From a virus, in the IMG/VR virus record IMGVR_UViG_3300023196_002416, positions 1-22,555 of that record: a DNA stretch of 22,555 nucleotides; one strand, written 5' to 3'. Shown piece after piece: positions 8,272-15,181 of the stretch (position 1 is the stretch's first letter; each line of letters starts with the position of its first letter). Below the pieces are notes generated by a model, which was not told where the DNA came from, did no database searches, and saw nothing but the letters and a program-made list of their open reading frames with translations. The position numbers and the translations under genes are program-made.

Positions 8272-8373
8272 TTATTGTCCTTTTTTTGAATTACCGTTAC
8301 AGTGAGCACATAGTCCGTTTGTTAACTGACATCCACATCCCACTTTTGCTCCACAATTTGCACATTGAGCCAT
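8272..8373 (-). CDS. 33-aa zinc-ribbon-like micro-protein
   Basis: A short gene encodes 33 residues from the ATG at 8371-8373 to the TAA at 8272-8274. It reads MAQCANCGAK, then CGCQ, then LCAHCNG and a basic end. Cys at 4, 7, 13, 15 and 22 and Cys/His at 24-25 make two CxxC-type knuckles, typical of a small zinc ribbon. It starts 1 base after the stop of the 188-aa gene and ends 15 bases before the next start, which is the packing seen for the genes around it. I take it as real for that reason. Similar tiny zinc-ribbon proteins accompany tail genes in other Bacteroidota phages, as far as I recall. Function is unknown. Confidence 0.72.
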   Translation of the reverse strand: MAQCANCGAKVGCGCQLTNGLCAHCNGNSKKGQ

Positions 8374-8374
8374 A

Positions 8375-8941
8375 TTATCTAAAGTTTATTACATAGTTGT
8401 TCCCTGAACAACCACAGTTGGATTTTAAAAACTTATCAAGCATGTTATCTGCTTGGTTATATAATTTAAGAGCTTCTGTTTCTGCACAATTATTTGCAGA
8501 TGCTAAAGCTCCTTGTATGAAAAAATTAATTGTATTCAAATTTACACTAGCTTGGGTTTTGAGTGCCATATCACATTGCATCAGATCAAGCTGTAAAAAT
8601 GCATTGTCAAACTTCTCTTGTAGTTTATCAACACGCATTATAGTTTTCTCTACATAATTTAAATATGCTGGAGCTATTGAATATTTTAAATGGTATATAC
8701 CATCAGGTAATTTTTGTTGGCATCCTGCTTCAGTTATTCCTAAAGTGTCAGAGCCAAATATATTTGTATCCAATGGTACAAAAGGTAGAATCTTTTTACC
8801 AAAGTTTGGTACCTCTATCTCAATAGTAGGAGCTGATACAATTGGTGGACTATCAGGATAGATAGACGCATCTGTAACAGCAAGTATATTGACACTATAA
8901 CTAGGAGGAACTATTATATCTAATTGTAGATTAGCTGCCAT
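8375..8941 (-). CDS. Virion structural protein, beta N-terminus and helical C-terminus (unassigned)
   Basis: This is a 188-aa protein that I do not assign to a named family. Residues 1-95 look beta-rich (LQLDIIVPPSYSVNILAVTDAS, IEIEVPNFGKKILPF, GIYHLKYSIAP). Residues 100-180 are helical (KTIMRVDKLQEKFDNAF, ALKLYNQADNMLDKFL), with Cys at 122, 153 and in a CGC triplet near 175. The start lies just after the intrinsic terminator that ends the 368-aa gene. It therefore depends either on read-through or on a promoter I cannot identify. Position between the connector genes and the fibres suggests a tail, head-tail or fibre-base component. That is context inference only. Confidence 0.65.
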   Translation of the reverse strand: MAANLQLDIIVPPSYSVNILAVTDASIYPDSPPIVSAPTIEIEVPNFGKKILPFVPLDTNIFGSDTLGITEAGCQQKLPDGIYHLKYSIAPAYLNYVEKTIMRVDKLQEKFDNAFLQLDLMQCDMALKTQASVNLNTINFFIQGALASANNCAETEALKLYNQADNMLDKFLKSNCGCSGNNYVINFR

Positions 8942-8952
8942 ATTATTGTTTT

Positions 8953-8998
8953 AAAAAAAATGCCAGAGGATATGAGATAATCCTCTCACCTCTGGCAT
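8953..8998 (-). terminator. Intrinsic terminator with compound hairpin after the 368-aa gene
   Basis: On the minus strand a perfect 10-bp stem (ATGCCAGAGG with CCTCTGGCAT, plus-strand arms 8989-8998 and 8960-8969) is followed at once by eight U residues (A8 at 8953-8960). Inside the loop there is a second 5-bp hairpin (TGAGA/TCTCA around GGATTA). This is a textbook Rho-independent signal. It lies between the stop at 9039 and the start at 8941. Confidence 0.92.
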
Positions 8999-9038
8999 AG
9001 GTTTGTTATTATTTATTCTCTGCCTAGAAGCAGTACTG

Positions 9039-10145
9039 TTAAGCACATACGTTGTTATCAACAACAGTTCCTAGAGCAGCTTCTAATATTGTCTCCATAA
9101 GAGCAGCAATACCACTAGTAGTAGCGTTTGGTACAGCGAGAATCACAGTGCTATCTTGCATTATGTAATCTCCCCATTGGTAAGCAGACTTATCTAATTG
9201 ATTAAATCGGATGTAGTAGCTATCGTAAATGGTTCCATCAGTTACATAAGACTCAAAGTTCTCATTGTATCCACCTTTTCTGTATAGAGATTTTAAGTAT
9301 CCAGCTTGGTAGCTATAGAAGTTTTTCTCTAATTGCTTAAATTCATCAGCAGTTCCTGATGGATAGTTTGATGTTTGTGTCACTGTAGCAGTTGCAACAA
9401 TATTACAAGCATCAGCAACAATAAAGTCAGCAGTTGTAGCAGGTCCATCGTATACAAAAGTACTGAAGTACATTCTGTCATATTCCCATGGGAATGCTGC
9501 AACATCACAAGGCTGTCCATATTTAGTTAATGGCTTACCTGTAATTCTAAGTGTAGTTCCACCAACATTAGCAAATGTAAAGAAACTATTAAAAGAAACA
9601 TTCTCTGGATTATTTCCTGGAGCTTGTTGTTCTAATTTAGTAATAATTGAGTTAATTAATGCATTTACATCTACATCAGTACACACATCACCACCACATT
9701 CACAACATGGAGCTTGTACAGTTACTGATCTAGTAAATCCGTTGAAGTAAAGAGTGTCAATGTAAGATGAGTGAGCTCGTAATGTTAAAGTTACTACTTC
9801 ACCACATTGTACTTTGAAACCAGTTACATCAGTGATTTGATTTGTTACGGTAGCACATCCTGATACTTTGTACCATTCAGTTACATTTGAATTACAAGAT
9901 GCTCCAGCTGTTGGACATCCTTTAATTTTGTCAGACCTCTTAGATCCTTGAAGATAGGTATTTGCTCTACCTTGTGCTACATAGAAGTAAGGGGATGCTG
10001 CTATATTTGCAGCGGTTGCAAGAGCATAATCACTCTTGAAAAACCCTACTTGACCTGCAGTAAGATCTTGAGTCGAACCAGAGCTAGGGAGTGCGGTTTG
10101 CCCTACTGGCACCACGAATAACGTGGTTAATGAAAAATCAGACAT
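9039..10145 (-). CDS. Major-type virion structural protein (unassigned)
   Basis: This is a 368-aa protein. It starts MSDFSLTTLFVVPVG and continues with TQDLTAGQVGFF, SPYFYVAQGRANTYL and KRSDKIKG. There is a Cys cluster around residues 148-156 (CCECGGDVC) and a hydrophobic C-terminal segment (STVILAVPNATTSGIAALMETILEAALG). There is no enzymatic motif. The regular beta pattern, the absence of low-complexity stretches and the strong terminator right after it fit an abundant structural protein such as a tail tube, tail-sheath-like or head-tail component, but I cannot choose among these from sequence. It is preceded by a 29-base gap after the 243-aa connector-like gene. Confidence 0.7.
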   Translation of the reverse strand: MSDFSLTTLFVVPVGQTALPSSGSTQDLTAGQVGFFKSDYALATAANIAASPYFYVAQGRANTYLQGSKRSDKIKGCPTAGASCNSNVTEWYKVSGCATVTNQITDVTGFKVQCGEVVTLTLRAHSSYIDTLYFNGFTRSVTVQAPCCECGGDVCTDVDVNALINSIITKLEQQAPGNNPENVSFNSFFTFANVGGTTLRITGKPLTKYGQPCDVAAFPWEYDRMYFSTFVYDGPATTADFIVADACNIVATATVTQTSNYPSGTADEFKQLEKNFYSYQAGYLKSLYRKGGYNENFESYVTDGTIYDSYYIRFNQLDKSAYQWGDYIMQDSTVILAVPNATTSGIAALMETILEAALGTVVDNNVCA

Positions 10146-10174
10146 ATTTTATGATTTAAGGTTAATATTAATTT

Positions 10175-10906
10175 TTATTCATTTGTTTGTATTCTAAACT
10201 GTGCACTTTGCACAGCAGAACTGTTTTCTGTATACATTGCAAGATTTTGAACTGTTAAATCTAGAAGTTCATCTTCTAAATATTCTTCAAGCTCACAATT
10301 TTGATTAGTGGATGGAGTACCGTCCATCATAATATAACCTGTTTTGTTAATATAAACAGGATATCTCATATACATTATGTAAATATCTTTGGGAGTAAAT
10401 GTACCATCAGTATATATACTAATAGAATTAGATGATATAGCATTTAAAGTTTCTTGATACTCAAAACTAGGCTTGTAGTGATCATTATTAAGTAATAGAG
10501 ATAAGTCTCCATGTTTACTTAAATCTTTGTTGATCCATATCTTACGATCTTTGCACCTACCTTTATCTGCTAATACGTAACTATCTACATAAAACATATA
10601 TTTAGGTTTCAGTAAAGTTAGATCAGCATCCCATTGATGTAGTTCTTCATTAGTTTCCACTAACGATAATGGTTGATTTTTAAAATCTATAACTAAATTT
10701 TGTAAATCTTCATACCTTTTTTTAAAAGCGTCAAAACCTAACTTGTTAGGAATTGCAAAACCATCAACTTTTTGTTTTATCAACTTAATCTGAGCCTCAT
10801 TCAAAGCTAAGATTTTGTCTTCTAATTGAATCTGTTGATGCTCGTTAGTTGATAGTTTATTTAGTTTTTGGTCTATTTTGTATAATAAACTATCTACTGG
10901 TATCAT
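10175..10906 (-). CDS. Head-tail connector / ring-like structural protein
   Basis: This is a 243-aa protein. Residues 1-50 are helical and charged (SLLYKIDQKLNKLSTNEHQQIQLEDKI as a coiled-coil-like opening, then ALNEAQIKLIKQK). A mixed alpha/beta domain (WDADLTLLKPKYMFYVDSYV, PKDIYIMYMRYPVYINKTGYI) follows. The acidic helical end (CELEEYLEDELLDLTVQNLAMYTE) resembles the C-terminal helix of phage connector and adaptor proteins ("L..YL.DEL.DL..."). Similar proteins occur downstream of the capsid gene in crAss-like and related Bacteroidota phages, where some form rings under the portal. The start codon overlaps the stop of the 52-aa gene (ATGA), which implies coupled translation. The connector role is inferred from position and this end motif. 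Confidence 0.68.
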   Translation of the reverse strand: MIPVDSLLYKIDQKLNKLSTNEHQQIQLEDKILALNEAQIKLIKQKVDGFAIPNKLGFDAFKKRYEDLQNLVIDFKNQPLSLVETNEELHQWDADLTLLKPKYMFYVDSYVLADKGRCKDRKIWINKDLSKHGDLSLLLNNDHYKPSFEYQETLNAISSNSISIYTDGTFTPKDIYIMYMRYPVYINKTGYIMMDGTPSTNQNCELEEYLEDELLDLTVQNLAMYTENSSAVQSAQFRIQTNE

Positions 10907-11061
10907 AATAATGCTATTTTTTTAGCTACATTAGAAGTATAACATAAAGTATTATCTTCATCTATTTTACAATTTCCTTTTTCAAATTCATCTAAAAGGA
11001 TTTTTTTTATTCTTTTATCAGTGTTTGGATATAGCTTTTCAAAATCTTCTTTAAAGCTCAT
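10903..11061 (-). CDS. 52-aa small charged protein between connector genes
   Basis: A short gene runs from the ATG at 11059-11061 to the TGA at 10903-10905 and encodes 52 residues. It opens MSFKEDFEKLYPNTDKRIKK and is highly charged, with a helical look and two Cys (31, 40). It begins 1 base after the TAG of the 322-aa gene and overlaps the next start by the ATGA arrangement. The spacing on both sides is what makes it convincing. No family is recognised; a small assembly or accessory protein is possible. Confidence 0.75.
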   Translation of the reverse strand: MSFKEDFEKLYPNTDKRIKKILLDEFEKGNCKIDEDNTLCYTSNVAKKIALL

Positions 11062-11062
11062 A

Positions 11063-12031
11063 CTACACCGAAGCTAGCTTTTTTGTTTTTAATTTTCCTT
11101 CTAATGTCAATAACTCATCTTGGTTATCTTCATCAGCTAAGAATTTAATTAACTCTTCTTCTTCTTTTGCTATTTCATACTCACCTTCATAGACTCTTCC
11201 ATTTGGCTTAACTCTATATATTGAGTGTTGTATAGCTTGTTTAACTAAATCTTTAATATGGAGTAAATTTTCTTTCATGTCAGCAAATCTTGTAAACACT
11301 TCAACAGGATTTAATCCTTTAAAGTTACCAGACTGTACTTCTGACTGCTTTAACATATTGTCTACTTTATTGTATACAACTTCTTCTTTTGTATCATCCG
11401 TAACAGGAAGACCTAAAAGTCTTGCAACTTTTTTCTTCTTTTCAGGAGTCATACCATCAAACTTAATAATAGCTTTATTAATTAGTTGCTTTTTCTTAAA
11501 CACTAAAGCATTTTCAATATCATCATTCACTACATAAAACTGTGTATCTGCAGGAAACTCTCCTCTTTGCCAAGCTTGATAGGAAGAAGCAATAGTTGGA
11601 TGAACTCTTAACCAAGCAAATGCTAATTCTTGCATTGCCATTGTTAGATCGTAATAGTTATCACCATCTAAAAGTTTTACAGGTTGAACATGTAACTGAT
11701 CATTTGTTCCAGTGGATAATCCATAGTTCCAAAATTTAGCTCTTGGTCCTAAATCAATATCTCCTAAAACAGATTGTAATTTATCTCGTAATTCTGTAAC
11801 TCTTTGAATTTCAAGTTCTTTTTCTGTTGGATCTTGAATTCTTTTAATGTATCCAGCATTAGGATCTAGACCTGTTCTATATTGACCATCTAGTTCCTTA
11901 TAAGGATATTTAAAAACTCCAGTTCCTGGAATTCGTGTCATTCCCTGTTGTGCAAGATTACTATCCATCGTTTGCAACTGAGAACTATTGTATTCTCTCT
12001 TTATAGTAGAGATTTTTCCTAATTTACCCAT
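11063..12031 (-). CDS. Conserved phage protein downstream of the capsid gene, unknown function
   Basis: This is a 322-aa protein. The N-terminal part (about 1-90) is polar and helical. A conserved-looking block follows (KFWNYGLSTGTNDQLHVQPVKLLDG, about 99-123) and then a helical region. About 190-230 (KAIIKFDGMTPEKKKKVARLLGLPV) looks like a small helix-extended-loop-helix or SAP-type element. The C-terminus is acidic with a short beta stretch (YRVKPNGRVYEGEYEIAKEEEE, then FLADEDNQDELLTLEGKL). I recognise this layout from the gene following the capsid gene in other Bacteroidota phages but know no proven function. It is most likely a minor virion or head-completion protein. Confidence 0.65.
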   Translation of the reverse strand: MGKLGKISTIKREYNSSQLQTMDSNLAQQGMTRIPGTGVFKYPYKELDGQYRTGLDPNAGYIKRIQDPTEKELEIQRVTELRDKLQSVLGDIDLGPRAKFWNYGLSTGTNDQLHVQPVKLLDGDNYYDLTMAMQELAFAWLRVHPTIASSYQAWQRGEFPADTQFYVVNDDIENALVFKKKQLINKAIIKFDGMTPEKKKKVARLLGLPVTDDTKEEVVYNKVDNMLKQSEVQSGNFKGLNPVEVFTRFADMKENLLHIKDLVKQAIQHSIYRVKPNGRVYEGEYEIAKEEEELIKFLADEDNQDELLTLEGKLKTKKLASV

Positions 12032-12068
12032 AATGTAGTTATTAATTTTTTTGGTTTAATTCTTAGTT

Positions 12069-12167
12069 GAGCACTCTGATCAAACAGATAGGATCTTAGT
12101 CCAGTGCTCTAGTTGAGAAAGTAGTCCCCTCTGAGGAGGGACAGTGTGGGATGAGGGGACACTTCTC
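12069..12167. promoter_or_regulatory. Two strong hairpins in the gap after the capsid gene
   Basis: Hairpin 1 pairs GAGCACT (12069-12075) with AGTGCTC (12103-12109), 7 of 7 bases, with GATC repeats inside the loop. Hairpin 2 pairs GAGAA-a-GT-a-GTCCCCTC (12115-12131) with GAGGGGAC-AC-TTCTC (12153-12167). That gives 15 base pairs with two single-base bulges; the 8-bp core is perfect. The octamer TAGTTGAG occurs at 12064-12071 and again at 12110-12117, one copy ahead of each hairpin. Neither hairpin is followed by a U-run on either strand, so these are not ordinary intrinsic terminators. mRNA stabilisation, processing or protein binding next to the capsid transcript is possible. Confidence 0.7.
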
Positions 12168-12179
12168 GGATATTATTTA

Positions 12180-13745
12180 TTAGAACTGTGGAATTTCTTC
12201 TATTAATACAGTTCTAGATAAGTCCTCAATGAATACATCACAACGATCTTTCATCCATAGTTCATATCCTGGGAATTTATTAGCAGAGCTCATACCTTGA
12301 GATTTTGCAAATCCTAAGTGATGACGAGTTCCATCAATATAACCCCAAGTCATAGAAGGTGCACCCTTCATACGTACTTCACGGATATTGTTGATCATTG
12401 ATCCATCAGACTGAGGAGATACATCAAATACCATAAATACAGGTGTAGACTTTTTGTTTTGTCCAAATTCTAAGTTAGTTTGTGGTAAATCTAACTCTCT
12501 TAAGTGAACAAGTTCTACACGTCCAGTCTCACGAGTAACCATTGCATCAAATGCAAAGTTATAAGTGATGTTTTGTCCAGACCCTTGCATATATCTGTCT
12601 CCAGAATCTGCACTAAAAGTTAATCCAGAATTAAGTGCATCGTCTTTTAAAGCTTGTTGGAATACATCGAATCCAGCTTCATTAGTATACATTTTAACTC
12701 TACGATCTTTAACATCCACTCGTCTGTAGAATAAATCTCCAAATACTGAACGAATCAAGTTAGCTGAAAATTCTCCACGGTTGTATTGTACTAAGTTTCC
12801 GTTATTTCTCATTCTGTGGTATACACCAGCAGAAGTTCTTTTTAATTCTTGCTTAGAACCATTAGTCTTAACTGTTCCAGGCTTAGCCCAGATCATTCTC
12901 TTAACTTTTAATTCTATCATAGACTTACGCATCCAGAACTCAACGAAAGGCTCCCATTTAACATCATTACGAGTTAATGGTAATTGATTACGTCTTTGTG
13001 GTGCATATACTAAGATGTCTAATGGCTTACCAGAAGCATCACGCATCATTTTATCATCAGCCCATTCTGTAATTTTGTGCTCATAACCATATGCAGAACC
13101 TAAAGATTCAAACATTGTGATTTGCTCACCTAATCTTGGAAGACCTAATAAATCTTGATCAAATTCACCAATTGCAGCATCAACTAATTCTAGTTCAATA
13201 CCTATTGCTAAGAATGTAGTATTTACAAAGTCAACTGTTGGGTTGTCACTTACTAATGTAAATGTGTAAATAAATCCAGCATTCCAAGGCTGTGGATCTT
13301 TAATTACGTAGAAACGTGGTCCATACTGACGTGTTCCTACAGAAATGATAGCATTTTTAGAGAACTCATTAGTATCTAAGATAAGTTGGAACTCTTGTCC
13401 ATCAATACCCACTTTACCAGTTCCATCAATGATGTTCTGTGTAGATGTTGGTACATCAAGAATTTTTGGAAATTTATAAGGGACTGCTATGTTCCATTTC
13501 CACGCATCGCTGTTTGTGTCAATGAAATAAGGAGTACTCTTATTGATCATGTCTAAGAAATCATTGCTATACAATGATGATTGAGTGTACAGACTAATGA
13601 TTTTTTTATCATAGTCCGCAGGCTCTGAAGAGTGAAAAGACTCTAAGTGGTTTGAATCTGTAAGTTTACCTACAGCACGTTTGTCCATAGACGCTACTCG
13701 TGCATAAGTAAAACCAGTTAAACCTGGGATTGTTTGAATTGCCAT
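12180..13745 (-). CDS. Major capsid protein
   Basis: This is a 521-aa protein, the size expected for a HK97-fold capsid protein. It lies directly after a scaffold-like gene in the order terminase, portal, scaffold, capsid. The N-terminus (QTIPGLTGFTYARVASMDKRAV) is followed by a helical arm (DKKIISLYTQSSLYSNDFLDMIN). The long central part is mixed beta (VPYKFPKILDVPTST, FYVIKDPQPWNAGFIYTFTL). A Trp/Lys-rich helix comes next (KWEPFVEFWMRKSMIELKVKRMIWAKPG), and the C-terminus is beta-rich. No protease or enzyme motif is present. The fold call is based on position, length and layout, because HK97 folds have no short sequence signature. Confidence 0.85.
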   Translation of the reverse strand: MAIQTIPGLTGFTYARVASMDKRAVGKLTDSNHLESFHSSEPADYDKKIISLYTQSSLYSNDFLDMINKSTPYFIDTNSDAWKWNIAVPYKFPKILDVPTSTQNIIDGTGKVGIDGQEFQLILDTNEFSKNAIISVGTRQYGPRFYVIKDPQPWNAGFIYTFTLVSDNPTVDFVNTTFLAIGIELELVDAAIGEFDQDLLGLPRLGEQITMFESLGSAYGYEHKITEWADDKMMRDASGKPLDILVYAPQRRNQLPLTRNDVKWEPFVEFWMRKSMIELKVKRMIWAKPGTVKTNGSKQELKRTSAGVYHRMRNNGNLVQYNRGEFSANLIRSVFGDLFYRRVDVKDRRVKMYTNEAGFDVFQQALKDDALNSGLTFSADSGDRYMQGSGQNITYNFAFDAMVTRETGRVELVHLRELDLPQTNLEFGQNKKSTPVFMVFDVSPQSDGSMINNIREVRMKGAPSMTWGYIDGTRHHLGFAKSQGMSSANKFPGYELWMKDRCDVFIEDLSRTVLIEEIPQF

Positions 13746-13774
13746 TTTTATTCGTTTTTGTTAATAATTACTAT

Positions 13775-15040
13775 TTATATAAACCATGAATTAGGTTTTG
13801 TTTTCTTTCCTTGTGACTTTATAGTTTTAGCTTTAGTCACTTGTCTTGCTACCTGACCGAACAGTTCATTAGATTTTTTAGTTATCCCTGTTCTTTGTAT
13901 TGTAGATAGTGTAGGATCTTTTTCTAATACCTTAAGTAAAAGCCCCACTTTTACTTTCATTTCATGGTTCTCAGGTCTTTTCAAATCTAAGATAGCACGA
14001 TCAAAGTCAGTGAGATTTTCTCCAGCAGGAGTTTTCCACTTATCTACCAATAGGAAGTCTTGTAGTTCGTTTGCTAAATTGTTATTGATTGGAATACCAT
14101 CAAACTCTTTTTCTTTTAGCTTATCAGTAAGGATTGTCTGAACATTCTGAACATACTGATTTCTAATTGCAGTTTTTTGTTCTTGAACATCTTGAGCTTC
14201 CTTATCTAATTTTTGAAGCTTAATAGCTTCTTTCTTTACTAGCACTTTATGATGTCTAGTAGCTACGGATTCTAAATCACCGTAATTTTCTAATCTTTCA
14301 ATTTCTTTACCTATGTCTTCTGGTTCAAACCCTTGATCAGCTAGAGCTTGTTTCATTATTGATTTTTGATTTTTCTCTTTAGATAAATCCATCTCAGAAA
14401 AACTTACTATTTGATTATATGTTCCAAAATATTCTTTTGGATCAGCACCTTTTACAAAGATTGATTCAAATGCGTTTTGGTAATCTTCTCCAAATTGACC
14501 AATGAAGTTTTGAACTAATTCAGATGCTCCTTTTTTCTTCTCAGCAGTAAATCTATCTAAGAATTCCTCAGCTGTATTTATTGATATTTCTTCATCTTCA
14601 CTATTCTTAGTAAAAATACCTAGATCAAATAAGTCTCCTGCTAATGCTGAAAATTGAGTTCCTTCTTTAGGATCTTCATCTTCACTATCATCAGTTTCTT
14701 GTTCAGCTTCAGTTTCAGTTTCTTTAACTGGTTCTTTCTTTTCTTCAACTTCTTCTTCTTCTTCAACATCACTTAAAAAATCAGCTATTAAGGATTCTCC
14801 TGTTTGCTTCTCTTCATCAGTTTTACCGTCAACACTTTTTGGAGGAATTATATCCTTTCCTTTCTTTGGACCATCGTTAGCTTCTTGTTTTGGAGTTTCC
14901 ACTTCATTTACAATAGGCTCAACATCTTCAGGATTTCCTGAAGCAGTTTCTGGTGCAAGTAAATCATTCAATAATTGTGAATCACCTGCGCCTGTTTCCA
15001 TAGTATTTTGAATACCGAAGTTATCTAAATTATCAGACAT
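13775..15040 (-). CDS. Scaffolding-like head assembly protein
   Basis: This is a 421-aa protein immediately before the capsid gene. Residues 1-130 are strongly acidic and apparently disordered (runs of Glu around 93-100, then ETETEAEQETDDSEDEDPKE). About 140-330 is helical and charged, with a coiled-coil-like stretch near 260-310 (KKEAIKLQKLDKEAQDVQEQK). The C-terminus turns basic (VTKAKTIKSQGKKTKPNSWFI). This is the composition of scaffolding proteins, whose basic C-terminal end commonly binds capsid subunits inside the procapsid. No Ser-His-Asp protease signature is visible, so a maturation protease fused to scaffold is not supported. Confidence 0.78.
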   Translation of the reverse strand: MSDNLDNFGIQNTMETGAGDSQLLNDLLAPETASGNPEDVEPIVNEVETPKQEANDGPKKGKDIIPPKSVDGKTDEEKQTGESLIADFLSDVEEEEEVEEKKEPVKETETEAEQETDDSEDEDPKEGTQFSALAGDLFDLGIFTKNSEDEEISINTAEEFLDRFTAEKKKGASELVQNFIGQFGEDYQNAFESIFVKGADPKEYFGTYNQIVSFSEMDLSKEKNQKSIMKQALADQGFEPEDIGKEIERLENYGDLESVATRHHKVLVKKEAIKLQKLDKEAQDVQEQKTAIRNQYVQNVQTILTDKLKEKEFDGIPINNNLANELQDFLLVDKWKTPAGENLTDFDRAILDLKRPENHEMKVKVGLLLKVLEKDPTLSTIQRTGITKKSNELFGQVARQVTKAKTIKSQGKKTKPNSWFI

Positions 15041-15181
15041 ATGTAGTTTATTTTGTTACTATTTGGTTTTCTTATGTAAAAATATAAGAAGAGTATATAA
15101 TATCAAAACATTATATGCACATTATTGGAACTTTTTTAAATAATATAGCATTAATATTTATACCCCTCCTAATTTAATTAA
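15041..15181 (-). other. AT-rich gap between portal and scaffold genes, with dyad
   Basis: This 141-base gap has no ORF. It contains a perfect 7-base inverted repeat, ATATAAT (15095-15101) and ATTATAT (15110-15116), separated by 8 bases. On the minus strand, one arm reads as a TATAAT-like hexamer at 15110-15115 followed by GTTTTG. It could be an internal promoter for the scaffold and capsid genes, but no -33 TTG element at proper spacing is visible. Confidence 0.3.

Noticed and set aside
12064-12120. tRNA-like stretch on the minus strand (CTC..GAG D-arm look and AGAGCACTGGACT)
   Set aside because: The D-loop lacks GG, no 5-bp anticodon stem with a 7-base loop forms, and there is no matching acceptor stem. 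The region folds better as a simple hairpin.
12115-12167. Intrinsic terminator after the capsid gene
   Set aside because: The stem is strong, but neither strand has a T-run after it.
13775-15040. Capsid maturation protease fused to the scaffold
   Set aside because: No Ser-His-Asp or other protease signature can be seen; the protein is acidic and helical throughout.
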